DNA of 64,000 nucleotides. Source: an uncultured Porphyromonadaceae bacterium (GTDB lineage: Bacteria; Bacteroidota; Bacteroidia; Bacteroidales; Muribaculaceae). Each line of letters opens with the position of its first letter. Position 1 is the first letter of the stretch. The notes beneath the pieces are model-generated. The model ran no database searches, was not told where the DNA came from, and worked only from the letters and a program-made list of their open reading frames with translations. The translations under genes were made by a program, and so were the position numbers. The stretch spans positions 1 through 64,000 of the forward strand of contig URCF01000003.1 in the NCBI GenBank assembly GCA_900546365.1, written 5' to 3'. Positions 36,201 through 46,126 of this stretch are shown one piece after another.

Positions 36201-39200
36201 CGGCAATCTGCTGTTTCCCGAAAAGCGTTGGGGCGGTATCATGCGCAGGTTGGACAACACCAACTTCGAGCAGAGCAATATCGAATATGTGCAGTTCTGG
36301 ATGCTCAATCCGTTCCTCGACCCCGAAAATCCCAATCTTGAGGGTGGCGACCTGTATTTCAATTTCGGCGAGGTGTCGGAAGATATCCTTAAGGATGGAT
36401 TGAAGAGCTATGAAAACGGTGTGCCGTTCGATGGCAACAACCAATATATGCAGTCCACTGTCTGGGGACGCGTAAGTTCTCAGAACTCACTCACCTACGC
36501 TTTCGACAACAACAATACCTCGCGTCCGGTGCAGGATGTGGGCCTTGACGGATTGCGCAACGATGATGAGTTTGGGTTTGACACATACCAGAACTATCTT
36601 GAACAGTTGCGCATGCGTCTCCCCGCCTCGACGCTCGAGAATATGCAGATGGACGCTTTCTCTCCGCTTAACGACCCCGCGGGCGACAACTACCATTTCT
36701 ATCGCGGCTACGACTATGATGACCAGCGTCTCGGCATCCTCGAACGCTACAAACGCTACAACGGCGTGGAAGGCAACTCGCTCTCACCGGAGGATGCAAG
36801 CGATGCGCTCTATCAGTCGTCCAGAACATTGCCCGATGTGGAGGATATCAACCAGGACAACACTCTCAATGAGTATGAACGCTATTTCCAGTACAAGGTG
36901 TCAATCCGTCCGGAGGACCTTGTGGTAGGCAAGAACTATATCACTGACAAGCAGGTGTCGGTGGTGAGCACCCGCGATGGCGGTGAACTTGAAGTGGAGT
37001 GGTACCAGTTCAAGATACCTTTGAACGAATATGAAAAGGCTATCGGCGGCATCAACGATTTTTCCACCATCAGGTTTGCCCGTATGTTCATGACCGGATT
37101 CAAGATGCCCACACATCTGCGCTTCGCCACTCTGGAACTCGTGCGCGGTGAATGGCGCCCCTACGACTTCAACCTCAACAAGCGCGGCGACTCTCCTGCC
37201 GAAGGCAAGCTGGATATATCGGTTGTGAACATTGAGGAAAACTCCGGACGCACCCCGGTCAACTATGTGCTTCCTCCCGGTGTTTCCCGTATCTCCGACC
37301 CCGGTCAGGCGCAGGTGGTGCAGCTCAACGAGCAGAGTCTCTCGCTCAAGGTGTCAGGTCTCCAGCCGGGCGATGGCCGTGCTGTGTACCGCAACACCCA
37401 GCAGGATCTTCGCAACTACCGCCGCCTGCAGATGTGGACCCATGCTGAAAGCCTCATCGATGACCCCACCAATCTTCATTCGGGTGAAATTTCTGTGTTC
37501 ATCCGCATCGGCACCGATGTGAAGAACAATTTCTATGAATATGAGGTTCCCCTCAAACTCACACCCCACGGTCATTACACCGACACTCCCACCGACCGCT
37601 ATGCCGTGTGGCCCGAAAGCAACTTCATGGACATCGAGCTCCAGCAGTTTGTGGAGCTGAAAAAGGAGCGCAACCGCGCAAAACGTGCCATGCAGGATGG
37701 TGTAGGGTTCGGCATCCTCTACACCGGTCGCGACCCCAACAATGAGAACAACCGTATATCTGTGATGGGCAACCCCTCATTGAGCGATGTGCGTGTGATG
37801 CTTGTGGGTGTGCGCAACAATGCCTCCACTGTCAAGGACGGAGTGGTGTGGGTCAATGAATTGAAGGTGACTGATTTCGAAAGTTCCGGCGGCTGGGCCT
37901 TGGATGGGTCGGCCAACCTTGCGCTGAGCGATATAGCACAGCTCAATTTCGGCGCGCATATCGAAACAGCCGGCTTCGGCTCCGTGGACCAGAGTCTCAA
38001 CGAGCGCCGTATGGACGACTACCACCGCTACAACTTTGCCGTGCAGGGCGATCTGGGTCGCTTTGTGCCCGAAAAGGTGAAGATGAAAGCCCCGATTTAC
38101 TATTCTGTAACCAAAGAAACTACCTCTCCGAAATACAATCCTCTGGATCAGGATGTACTTCTCAAGGATGCTCTTGACGATGCCGGTTCCAAGGAGGCAC
38201 AGGATTCCATCAAGGCATTTGCGGTGGAGCGCAACACTGTACAGAGTTTCAGTCTCTCGGGTTTCACCTTTGATGTGAAGAGCAAGAACCCCATGCCTTG
38301 GGACCCCGCCAACTTTGTGGTCAATTTTTCGTTCAACAAGCAGTCCAAGTCCGACCCAACCACCGAATACGAGAATACCAACGACTATCGCGGCTCCTTC
38401 CAGTACTCCTACTCTCCCTACATCAAGCCCGTCAAGCCGTTCAGCAAAATCAAGAGCAAAGGCAAGAATGCACGCTTCTTCAAGGACTGGGAGCTAAACC
38501 CGCTGCCCAACACCATCTCGTTCCTGACCACCATGTCAAGGTTTTATCACGAGCTTCAGACACGCTCCGAAACGGATGTCAATTTCCAGCTTCCGGTGCA
38601 GGTGAGCAAGAATTTTCTTTGGGACCGTCAGCTCGCTCTCACTTGGAACCTCACCAAATCTCTCAGCTTCACGTTCAACTCCAACACCTCCGCACGTATC
38701 GATGAGCCGGTGGGTGCCGTCAACCGCAAGCTGTTCCCCGACGAATACCGCGAGTGGCGCGACTCAGTGTGGCGCTCCATCCTCCGCATGGGCACCCCCT
38801 GGGCCTACAATCAAACATTTGTGGCCAACTATCGCGCTCCGTTCAACAAGATTCCCGTGCTTGACTTCCTGAGTGCCAACGCCAGCTACAATGCCACCTA
38901 TCGCTGGGACCGCGGCGCAACTATCGATGGCGAAAATATGGGCAACTCGATTGCCAACCAGGCGGTGTGGAACGTGGATGGACGCCTCAATTTCGAAGGC
39001 CTTTTCAACAAGGTGCCGTATCTCAAAAAAGTGAACCAGCGGTTTGCCTCCAAGCGTCGTGCCAACACCGGCAACCGCAACAACCGTAAAGCCACCTCAG
39101 CCGCGGACAACAAGCCCAAGGCCAAGAAATTCGAGCGAACCTACACCTTGTTGCCAGACAGTAATCTTGTGATTCAGCACAATCTACGCACCAAGAAAGT

Positions 39201-40782
39201 GAAGATTACGGCCCGAACGGTGCCTGATGATAAGCCTTTTGTGGTCAAAACCAAGGTGATTGACGCCAACAGCGTGGAGGTGCTCACCCATGGCGACCAG
39301 AATATCAAGTTCACCATCACTGAGGTGCTTAAGGAGAACAAGAATTTCTGGACCGAGGCCGCCCAGTATGCTTCGCGCCTGCTCATGAGTCCTCGCACCG
39401 CTTCCATACGCTGGCGCGACACACGGTCGATGAACATACCTCTGTTCGCTCCCGAAATCGGCAATATCTTCGGCCAGAGCCGCAGCTATGGCCCCATGTC
39501 GCCGGGTCTTGACTTTGCCTTCGGCTTCGTGGACGAAGGGTATATCAACACTGCCAAGGAGCGCGGATGGCTCATGACTTCCAGCGGACAGACTTCGCCC
39601 GCGGTCACCACCCATGCCACCGAGATCAACCTCGAGCTGGCACTCGAGCCTGTGCGCGGGTTGAAAATCCAGCTTACCGCCAACCGCACCGACAGCCGCA
39701 CCCGGCAGGTGCAGTTCATGTATGAGGATATGCCCACATCGCTCTCCGGAAGCTACACCAAAACCCACTGCGCCATTGCCACCGCTCTCCAGAGCTCCAA
39801 GGCCGAGAATGGATATGAGAGCGCCACTTTCAATAAATTCCTCGAGTATATCCCGATTGTGGCCAACCGCATAAGCAGCCAGTATCATGGCACCCGATAT
39901 CCATCCACCGGATTCATGGCCGGACATCCCAATGCCGGAGCGCTGTTCAATCCCGAAATAGGCGATGTGAGCCGCACCAGCAGCGATGTGCTGATCCCGG
40001 CGTTCATGGCCGCATACTCCGGCACCAGCCCCCACAAGCAGTGGCTTGATCCGTTCCCCTCGTTTGCCAAGGTGCTTCCCAACTGGCGTGTGACCTACGA
40101 TGGCATTGTGGAGTTCTTCAACCTGCGCAAATATTTCAAGACTCTTACCCTCAGCCATGCCTATCAGTGCACCTACACTGTGGGTTCCTACTCGTCCTAT
40201 CTCAACTGGATATCCACTGACGGCAGCAACATGGGGTTCACTCTCGATGCTATCACCGGTCAGCCGATTCCGAGCTCGCCCTACAACATCTCCTCCGTGG
40301 CCATCAACGAGCGTTTCGCACCACTGATCGGATTGTCGGCAACGATGCAAAACGAAATCACCTTCAATGCCGAATATCGCGAACAGCGCACCCTCACCCT
40401 CAACAGCTCCGCCGGACAGGTGGTGGAGGCAAACTCACGCGGCATCACCGCCGGATTCGGCTACAAGATTGTAGGGTTCAACACGGTGCTCAAGATGAAA
40501 GGTTCGCAGCAGGGTGTGAGCAACGACCTCAATATCAAGGGCGATTTCTCATATGCGCAGAACCAGGCCTTGATACGAAGAATTGAAAACAACTACACCC
40601 AGGCCACTTCCGGCAGCCGCACCATCGGTATCAACCTGACGGCCAACTATGTGATGAGCCGCAATATCACCGTGGGCATGTATTTTGAGCACCAGATCAA
40701 CACTCCGATTGTAAGTAATAACTCATACCCAACCACCAACACCGCCTACGGCTTGTCAATCAACTTGTCGTTGGCACGATAA
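33235..40782 (+). CDS. sprA: T9SS outer-membrane translocon SprA (SovA)
   Basis: Giant outer-membrane protein of 2515 residues, the translocation pore of the type IX secretion system (SprA in Flavobacterium, SovA in Porphyromonas). The N-terminus has a hydrophobic signal near 28-50 (VIYVAALLLLLGIFGLPVVAQ), then a Pro-rich linker. The body shows the family's recurrent strand motifs and aromatic girdles, for example GSSYIDDFESAQTG near 860, the region that binds plug and accessory proteins, and a C-terminal NLSLAR strand. Its position directly after ruvA with an ATGA overlap is typical of Bacteroidetes. Substrates bearing T9SS sorting domains are not evident in this window. Confidence 0.95.
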   Translation: MNHDVGFDTCKVTPSKPSYSNPFKRLPRGVIYVAALLLLLGIFGLPVVAQYYKSELPPPAAPASAPPPPLSPLDSVMLPFPVQQTVPQSYEELMGQQFSADLKSPSNVRTTAEFDPETGCYVIRTKVGDQDIATPFMLSERQYNDWQLRESMLKYYRERNSETLVNKDGKKKFNILDMNFNIGPLEKIFGPGGVSLKTQGSVQLDMGIKSNKTDNPALPLDARRKTFFDFDQKIQATIKASVGDRLNFDMSYNTDATFDFDSKNIALKYEGKEDDIVKSIEAGNVSMTTGSSLIRGSTALFGIKTQLQFGKLTATALVSQQNSESRSVSTKGGVQTTPFRITADNYDQNRHFFLAHYFRDNYDQFAARLPFVASGAQITRIEIWVTNKNNNFNQSRNIVAFIDLGESQVAASGYWIPNLALPNPSNNANNLLSVLKSEYPDARNINQVTQVLAPLSAFGIEGGRDYEKVESARLLTESEYSLNTTLGYISFKTQLASDDVVGVAYEYTLNGQVYQVGEFSSDITSTSQALYVKMLKSTTVSPKLPVWDLMMKNVYSLGAYQLQSNNFKLNIKYLSDTTGTEINYLPVPGLSNQPLLQVMNLDRLDSNQDSNPDGFFDFLEGYTIIASSGKVIFPVAEPFGKHLAGKIGNPEIAKQYVYQELYDSTLTVARQFADKNKFVLEGEYQASAGSQIRLNAMNVPRGSVIVTAGGVTLIENSDYTVDYAMGIVTITNQSIIDSGQNINVTLENQSMFSTQRKTLLGLDLNYQINKDFNIGATLMHFGEKALTEKVNIGDEVVNNTMWGVNFSYATDFMWLTNLLNKIPTVNATQPSRLTLKGEFAQLVPHNQKAGTAQGSSYIDDFESAQTGIDLRSPYSWFLASTPAESGGDALFPEATLSNNVEYGKNRALLNWYYIDPLFTDRNSSMAPGYIKSDLKMQSNPYVREVTSRELFPDRELTYGESSTIQTLNLSFYPSERGPYNLDATNIDENGNLLFPEKRWGGIMRRLDNTNFEQSNIEYVQFWMLNPFLDPENPNLEGGDLYFNFGEVSEDILKDGLKSYENGVPFDGNNQYMQSTVWGRVSSQNSLTYAFDNNNTSRPVQDVGLDGLRNDDEFGFDTYQNYLEQLRMRLPASTLENMQMDAFSPLNDPAGDNYHFYRGYDYDDQRLGILERYKRYNGVEGNSLSPEDASDALYQSSRTLPDVEDINQDNTLNEYERYFQYKVSIRPEDLVVGKNYITDKQVSVVSTRDGGELEVEWYQFKIPLNEYEKAIGGINDFSTIRFARMFMTGFKMPTHLRFATLELVRGEWRPYDFNLNKRGDSPAEGKLDISVVNIEENSGRTPVNYVLPPGVSRISDPGQAQVVQLNEQSLSLKVSGLQPGDGRAVYRNTQQDLRNYRRLQMWTHAESLIDDPTNLHSGEISVFIRIGTDVKNNFYEYEVPLKLTPHGHYTDTPTDRYAVWPESNFMDIELQQFVELKKERNRAKRAMQDGVGFGILYTGRDPNNENNRISVMGNPSLSDVRVMLVGVRNNASTVKDGVVWVNELKVTDFESSGGWALDGSANLALSDIAQLNFGAHIETAGFGSVDQSLNERRMDDYHRYNFAVQGDLGRFVPEKVKMKAPIYYSVTKETTSPKYNPLDQDVLLKDALDDAGSKEAQDSIKAFAVERNTVQSFSLSGFTFDVKSKNPMPWDPANFVVNFSFNKQSKSDPTTEYENTNDYRGSFQYSYSPYIKPVKPFSKIKSKGKNARFFKDWELNPLPNTISFLTTMSRFYHELQTRSETDVNFQLPVQVSKNFLWDRQLALTWNLTKSLSFTFNSNTSARIDEPVGAVNRKLFPDEYREWRDSVWRSILRMGTPWAYNQTFVANYRAPFNKIPVLDFLSANASYNATYRWDRGATIDGENMGNSIANQAVWNVDGRLNFEGLFNKVPYLKKVNQRFASKRRANTGNRNNRKATSAADNKPKAKKFERTYTLLPDSNLVIQHNLRTKKVKITARTVPDDKPFVVKTKVIDANSVEVLTHGDQNIKFTITEVLKENKNFWTEAAQYASRLLMSPRTASIRWRDTRSMNIPLFAPEIGNIFGQSRSYGPMSPGLDFAFGFVDEGYINTAKERGWLMTSSGQTSPAVTTHATEINLELALEPVRGLKIQLTANRTDSRTRQVQFMYEDMPTSLSGSYTKTHCAIATALQSSKAENGYESATFNKFLEYIPIVANRISSQYHGTRYPSTGFMAGHPNAGALFNPEIGDVSRTSSDVLIPAFMAAYSGTSPHKQWLDPFPSFAKVLPNWRVTYDGIVEFFNLRKYFKTLTLSHAYQCTYTVGSYSSYLNWISTDGSNMGFTLDAITGQPIPSSPYNISSVAINERFAPLIGLSATMQNEITFNAEYREQRTLTLNSSAGQVVEANSRGITAGFGYKIVGFNTVLKMKGSQQGVSNDLNIKGDFSYAQNQALIRRIENNYTQATSGSRTIGINLTANYVMSRNITVGMYFEHQINTPIVSNNSYPTTNTAYGLSINLSLAR

Positions 40783-40787
40783 ACACT

Positions 40788-42650
40788 ATGGCAAGCTTTC
40801 TGCAAATCGAGAACCTCACCAAGAGCTACGGCGACCGAATGTTGTTCGAGGATATAACATTCGGCGTGAACGAAGGCGACAAAATAGGCATCATCGCCAA
40901 AAACGGTACCGGAAAATCAACCCTTCTCCGTATCATTGCCGGGATTGAAAGTCCCGACAGCGGCAGCGTGATTTTCCGTCAGGGACTGAAAGTAGGCATC
41001 CTTGAGCAGTTGCCGCAGTTCGACCCCGATGCTTCGGTGGTTGTGAGCTGCATGAGCGGTGACTCGCCGCTTCTTGAAGTGATTGCCAGCTATGAGAAGG
41101 CTATGGCCGACGGCAATCCCGATGCCATCACCGCCGCCTCGCAGCTGATGGATGCCTCCGATGCGTGGACCTACGAGGACCGTATGCGCCAACTGCTGAG
41201 TCAGCTCAATATCCACAACCTTTCGGAGCGTATGGGGAATCTCAGCGGTGGACAGCGCAAGCGTGTGGCCATAGCGCGCATGCTCCTTGACAACCCCGAC
41301 CTTATAATTCTCGATGAGCCTACCAACCATCTCGACATAGAGATTGTGGAATGGCTTGAGTCTTATCTCACCCGCTCAAGGGTGACACTGCTGATGGTGA
41401 CCCACGACCGCTATTTCCTCGACCGGGTGTGCAACAAGATTATAGAGATGGACCATCGCACCATCTTCACCTATCAGGGCAACTATGACCTCTATCTGCG
41501 CCGCAGGGCTGAGCGTATCGAGGCTCTCGAGGGGGAGCTTGCCAAGGTGAAGAACACTCTGCGCCGCGAGCAGGAATGGATGAGCCGTCAGCCCCAGGCC
41601 CGCGCTGGGAAAGCCAAATACCGTATAGATGCGTTCTACGACCTCAAGGATAAAGCCCGTGCCGACTATTCTGAGCGCCATGTGAAGCTCGATGTGAAGT
41701 CATCCTATATAGGCTCCAAGATTTTTGAGGCGCAAAATGTGAGCAAAAAGTTTGGCGACAAGGTGATTCTCAGTGATTTCACATATACATTCGCCCGCTA
41801 CGAGCGGCTGGGCGTGATTGGTGGCAACGGTGTGGGCAAATCCACCTTCATCAAAATGCTGCAAGGGATTGTGCCTGCCGACAGCGGTGAGTGGAATGTG
41901 GGCGAAACTGTGAAATTCGGCTACTACTCGCAGGATGGCATCAAGTTTGACGAAAACAAGCGCGTCATCGACGCCGTTACCGAGATTGCCGAGGATATTG
42001 TGCTCAACGGAGGACAGCTGCATTTCTCCCCGATGCAGTTTCTGAACCGCTTCCTGTTCTCTCCCGCCGATCAGCAGAAATTTATCCGCACCCTCAGCGG
42101 GGGCGAAAAGTGCCGCCTGCATCTGGCCGTGGTGTTGATGCGCTCGCCCAATTTCCTGATTCTTGACGAGCCCACCAACGACCTCGATATCGTGACCCTC
42201 GGCATCCTCGAGGAGTATCTGTCCACATTCAAGGGGTGTATGATTGTTATAAGCCACGACCGCTATTTCCTTGACAATGTGGTGGATCATCTGTTTGTGT
42301 TTCAGGGTGATGGACAAATAAAGGATTTCCCCGGCAACTATTCCGACTACAGGCAGTGGATGTCCGTAAACGCCCAGAGTGTGAAAAAAGTGGAGACTGA
42401 CAAACCTAAGGCTGTGGAGAAGCCCCGTCAGGAGCGCAAGGCTAAGATGAGCTTCAAGGAGCGCAAGGAGTTTGAAGCTCTCACCGATGAGATTGATTCC
42501 CTCACCAAGGAGAAAAACGAGCTCGACACACTCTTTGCATCCGGCCAAACCATCAACGATGTGGCTTCGCTGTCGAAGCGGTATGATGAAATCGCGGCTC
42601 TGCTTGACGAAAAAGAGATGCGTTGGCTCGAACTGAGCGAAAAAGAGTGA
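40788..42650 (+). CDS. ABC-F family ATPase
   Basis: Ribosome-associated translation factor of the ABC-F group, 620 residues and no membrane segment. It has tandem nucleotide-binding domains: Walker A KNGTGKST near 37 with LSGGQRKRVAIARML near 150, and GGNGVGKST near 345 with LSGGEKCRLHLAVVLM near 436. The linker near 245-310 (P-site tRNA interaction motif) is Arg-rich. A C-terminal coiled coil (about 540-620, Lys/Glu-rich) resembles Uup/YfmR. Likely rescues stalled ribosomes rather than acting in drug export. It follows sprA by 5 bases. Confidence 0.9.
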   Translation: MASFLQIENLTKSYGDRMLFEDITFGVNEGDKIGIIAKNGTGKSTLLRIIAGIESPDSGSVIFRQGLKVGILEQLPQFDPDASVVVSCMSGDSPLLEVIASYEKAMADGNPDAITAASQLMDASDAWTYEDRMRQLLSQLNIHNLSERMGNLSGGQRKRVAIARMLLDNPDLIILDEPTNHLDIEIVEWLESYLTRSRVTLLMVTHDRYFLDRVCNKIIEMDHRTIFTYQGNYDLYLRRRAERIEALEGELAKVKNTLRREQEWMSRQPQARAGKAKYRIDAFYDLKDKARADYSERHVKLDVKSSYIGSKIFEAQNVSKKFGDKVILSDFTYTFARYERLGVIGGNGVGKSTFIKMLQGIVPADSGEWNVGETVKFGYYSQDGIKFDENKRVIDAVTEIAEDIVLNGGQLHFSPMQFLNRFLFSPADQQKFIRTLSGGEKCRLHLAVVLMRSPNFLILDEPTNDLDIVTLGILEEYLSTFKGCMIVISHDRYFLDNVVDHLFVFQGDGQIKDFPGNYSDYRQWMSVNAQSVKKVETDKPKAVEKPRQERKAKMSFKERKEFEALTDEIDSLTKEKNELDTLFASGQTINDVASLSKRYDEIAALLDEKEMRWLELSEKE

Positions 42651-42659
42651 TTTATTTCG

Positions 42660-42667
42660 TATCTTTG
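42660..42667 (+). promoter_or_regulatory. Promoter -7 element for the PcrA/UvrD gene
   Basis: TATCTTTG sits 19 bases before the helicase start codon and fits TAnnTTTG. No well-spaced TTG is seen upstream, so the call is tentative. Confidence 0.35.
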
Positions 42668-42686
42668 GGGTTGGAAAAGATAAGAA

Positions 42687-44984
42687 ATGGAACAATACAT
42701 AGAGCAACTCAATGAGCAGCAGCGGGCAGCGGTGCTATATACTGATGGACCCGAGCTGGTGATTGCCGGTGCTGGCTCCGGCAAAACACGTGTGCTCACA
42801 TATAAAATAGTGCATTTGCTGCGTCTTGGTTATGAGCCGTGGCGTATGCTGGCTCTCACTTTCACCAACAAAGCTGCCCGCGAGATGCGTGAGCGTATCG
42901 AAACACTCGTGGGTGCAGATGTGGCGCAGAAGCTGTGGATGGGCACCTTCCACTCCATTTTTGCCCGTATCCTGCGCCTCAACGCACAGCGGATAGGGTA
43001 CAAAAGCTCCTTCACAATCTATGATGCCTCCGACTCCAAGAGTCTCGTCAAGAGCATCATCAAGGATATGGAGCTCGATGATAAGATCTACAAGCCGTCC
43101 GTGGTGCTCAATGCCATATCGTCTGCCAAAAACATGCTTGTGTCGCCAGAAAAGTATGCACAGCTCGCTGATGTGAGGGAAGCCGACCGGCAGGCCCGCC
43201 GCCCACAGATTTATGCCATCTACCGCACCTACCGCGACAGGTGCTTTGCTGCCAACGCCATGGATTTCGATGATCTGCTCTACTACACCAATCTGCTGCT
43301 GCGCGACAATCCCGATATTCTCCATCACTATCAGGAGTATTTCAAATACTTGCTTGTAGATGAGTATCAGGACACCAACTTCGCACAGCATGTGATTGTG
43401 TCGCAGCTCTGCAGCGAGAGCCACAGGCTTTGTGTGGTGGGCGATGATGCCCAGAGCATCTATTCATTCCGTGGTGCCAATATCCGAAACATCCTCAATC
43501 TCAAGAACTCCTATCCTGAGCTGCAGGTGTTCAAGCTGGAGCAGAACTACCGTTCCACCCAAAATATCATCAATGCTGCCAATTCGCTGATAGAGAAAAA
43601 TGTGGAGCAGATTCGCAAGCATGTGTTCTCCACCAATTCTGTTGGCAAGCGGATTGATGTGGTGCAGAGCTACAGCGACTTCGAGGAAGGGTATCTGGTG
43701 GCCAACCGCATTTCGCAGGTGAAAATGCAGACTAAGGACAGCTACGAGGAGTTTGCCATCCTTTACCGCACCAATGCCCAAAGCCGCGTGCTCGAGGAGA
43801 GTCTCCGCAAACGAAATATTCCCTACCGCATCTACGGCGGCCTTTCGTTTTATCAGCGCAAGGAGGTGAAGGATGCCATTGCCTATTTCCGCCTGGCCAT
43901 CAATCCCGATGATGATGAGGCGTTGAAGCGCGTCATCAACTACCCCTCGCGTGGCATTGGTGAAACTACCCTCAACAAGCTGATGCGCAGTGCCATCACA
44001 CGCAATATCAGTATCTGGCAGGCAATCAATACCATTGATAGTGAGAACCCCGGACTCAATGCCGGTGCGGTGAGAAAACTACAAGGGTTTGCCGCGCTTA
44101 TTGATGGTTTTGTGGAGCTGAACTCGCAGGGTATGTCGGCCGATGCTCTTGCCGAAGAGATTATAGGACGCTCGCAGCTGATGGCTGTGTTGATGAGCGA
44201 CCGCACTCCCGAGAGTATCTCCAAGCGCGAGAACCTCAGCGAGCTTCTCAACTATGCAAAACAGGTTGTGACTCAGCGTGTGGAGGAGGGTATTTCCGAG
44301 GTGTCGCTCGGCGATTTCATGGCCGAGGTGTCGCTCGCCACTGACCAGGATTCCGACACTGCGGGTGAGGAACGTATCACTCTCATGACTATGCACGCTG
44401 CCAAAGGATTGGAATTCAACAACGTATTTATCGTAGGCGTGGAGGAAGACCTTCTCCCTTCGGCCATGAGCCAGTCGTCGGCAGCTGAAGTGGAGGAAGA
44501 ACGACGGTTGCTTTATGTGGCCATGACCCGCGCCCGAAACTACTGCATGATGAGCTATGCCTCATCGCGCTATCGCAACGGCATGACCGCCACTTGCGAA
44601 CCGAGCCGCTTTTTGCGCGACATCGACCCCGAATATCTCAATCTGTCGTCCGGTGCCAATATCGGAGGACGCTCCTCATTCTCGTCTTTCTCCAAATCCT
44701 ATCACTCTTCGCCCGCTTCCGCCAAGCCCGGACGATGGCGAGACCCGGAGCCTGTTGCCCCACGCCCTGCGCCTGCGCCTCTTCCGCAGACCGAAGTGGC
44801 CGGTGCCGCAATCCATCCTGTCACTGAGCTCAGCGAGGGAATGACTATCGAACATCCACGTTTCGGCCTCGGTGTGATTACCGTGATTGACACCTCCCAG
44901 CCCGATGCAAGGATACATGTGGATTTCGACAACACCGGATCCAGAGTGCTCCTGCTCAAATTTGCCCGTTTCGCCATCAAATAG
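42687..44984 (+). CDS. UvrD/PcrA/Rep-type superfamily I DNA helicase
   Basis: ATP-dependent 3'-5' helicase for repair and replication-fork maintenance. Motif I is AGAGSGKTR near 27-35; motif Ia FTNKAAREM; motif II VDEYQDTN near 226; motif III GDDAQSIYSFRGAN near 253; motif IV LEQNYRST; motif V/VI TMHAAKGLEFNNVFI near 570 and VAMTRAR near 612. The C-terminus (from about 650) is Ser/Pro-rich and ends in a Tudor-like RNA polymerase-binding segment (HPRFGLGVITVIDTSQPD), as in PcrA. Length 765 residues. Confidence 0.93.
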   Translation: MEQYIEQLNEQQRAAVLYTDGPELVIAGAGSGKTRVLTYKIVHLLRLGYEPWRMLALTFTNKAAREMRERIETLVGADVAQKLWMGTFHSIFARILRLNAQRIGYKSSFTIYDASDSKSLVKSIIKDMELDDKIYKPSVVLNAISSAKNMLVSPEKYAQLADVREADRQARRPQIYAIYRTYRDRCFAANAMDFDDLLYYTNLLLRDNPDILHHYQEYFKYLLVDEYQDTNFAQHVIVSQLCSESHRLCVVGDDAQSIYSFRGANIRNILNLKNSYPELQVFKLEQNYRSTQNIINAANSLIEKNVEQIRKHVFSTNSVGKRIDVVQSYSDFEEGYLVANRISQVKMQTKDSYEEFAILYRTNAQSRVLEESLRKRNIPYRIYGGLSFYQRKEVKDAIAYFRLAINPDDDEALKRVINYPSRGIGETTLNKLMRSAITRNISIWQAINTIDSENPGLNAGAVRKLQGFAALIDGFVELNSQGMSADALAEEIIGRSQLMAVLMSDRTPESISKRENLSELLNYAKQVVTQRVEEGISEVSLGDFMAEVSLATDQDSDTAGEERITLMTMHAAKGLEFNNVFIVGVEEDLLPSAMSQSSAAEVEEERRLLYVAMTRARNYCMMSYASSRYRNGMTATCEPSRFLRDIDPEYLNLSSGANIGGRSSFSSFSKSYHSSPASAKPGRWRDPEPVAPRPAPAPLPQTEVAGAAIHPVTELSEGMTIEHPRFGLGVITVIDTSQPDARIHVDFDNTGSRVLLLKFARFAIK

Positions 44985-44995
44985 TCCATACGCCC

Positions 44996-46126
44996 ATGAA
45001 CCATAACGACATCCCCACACCGTACTATATTGTATATGAGTCCAAGCTCCGCCGCAACCTGGAGCTGATTGATTCCGTGCGCCGCGCTGCCGGAGTTGAA
45101 ATTATCATGGCTTTCAAAGCCAATGCTTTGTGGCGCACCTTCCCCATCATCGAGGAATACGGGTTCGGATTCACGGCATCTTCGCTCAACGAAATGCGAT
45201 TGGGCAACGAGTACCTCCATGTCAAGGCCCACAGCTATTGCCCGGCATACACCTCCCGGACCATTGAGGAGTACATATCCGGTTCGAGCCACATCACATT
45301 CAATTCACTCAGCCAATTGGCGCGGTTTGGAGGTCGTGCGCTTGAGTGCGGGGTTTCCACCGGGCTGAGGGTCAACCCGCAATGCTCGGTGATAGAGACT
45401 GATATCTACAATCCCGCTCTGCCCGGGTCGCGTTTCGGAGTGACTGCTGATGAGCTTGATGGCGTGCTTCCGCAGAATGTGGAGGGTTTTCATTTCCACT
45501 CGCTGTGCGAATCCGGAGCCGAGGACCTGCAGAAAGTGCTCGAGGCTTTTGAACTCCAGTTTGGCCGTTACCTGCCTCAGCTCAAATGGGTGAATATGGG
45601 CGGTGGCCATCTTATGACGCGCAAGGATTACAATATTGGTCTGTTGGTGAAGCTGCTCACAGGCTTCCGTGAGCGCTATCCCTGGCTGTCGGTGATTCTG
45701 GAGCCGGGCAGCGCGTTCACATGGCGTACCGGCGACCTTGTCACATCAGTGGTTGACACAGTGTGCAATCAGGGTGTGCGCACCGCCATAATCGATGCCT
45801 CGTTTGCGTGCCACATGCCAGACACTCTTGAGATGCCATATACTCCGGCTGTCACCGAAAGCAAGCCGGAGGCTCCCGGACTCATTCCCTACCGGCTGGG
45901 TGGCAACTCCTGCCTCAGTGGCGACTTTGCCGGACCATGGTTTTTCGACCATGAACTTCAGCCGGGCGAACGGCTCACGCTCGAGGATATGAACCATTAC
46001 ACTACTGTGAAAACCAATATGTTCAACGGTATCCAGCACCCCTCCATCGTGCTGCAACGGTGCAGCGGAGTGTGTGAATATCTGCGACAATACGATTTTG
46101 AAGATTACCTCAAACGAATGGACTGA
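44996..46126 (+). CDS. nspC: Carboxynorspermidine/carboxyspermidine decarboxylase
   Basis: PLP-dependent fold III decarboxylase making norspermidine or spermidine from its carboxylated precursor. Lys41 in MAFKANAL is the PLP lysine. Other family marks are GFHFHSLCESGAEDL near 163, VNMGGGHLMT near 200 and LEPGSAFTWRTGDL near 237, plus a DFAGPWFF substrate region near 305. The 376-residue length fits. The partner dehydrogenase (NspB/Lys1-like) is not next to it. It lies 11 bases after the helicase and shares one base with the glycosyltransferase start (TGATG). Confidence 0.93.
   Translation: MNHNDIPTPYYIVYESKLRRNLELIDSVRRAAGVEIIMAFKANALWRTFPIIEEYGFGFTASSLNEMRLGNEYLHVKAHSYCPAYTSRTIEEYISGSSHITFNSLSQLARFGGRALECGVSTGLRVNPQCSVIETDIYNPALPGSRFGVTADELDGVLPQNVEGFHFHSLCESGAEDLQKVLEAFELQFGRYLPQLKWVNMGGGHLMTRKDYNIGLLVKLLTGFRERYPWLSVILEPGSAFTWRTGDLVTSVVDTVCNQGVRTAIIDASFACHMPDTLEMPYTPAVTESKPEAPGLIPYRLGGNSCLSGDFAGPWFFDHELQPGERLTLEDMNHYTTVKTNMFNGIQHPSIVLQRCSGVCEYLRQYDFEDYLKRMD

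Noticed and set aside
39184..40350. A 388-codon open frame on the minus strand inside sprA
   Set aside because: It is fully antisense to conserved SprA sequence and shows no signal, domain or promoter of its own.
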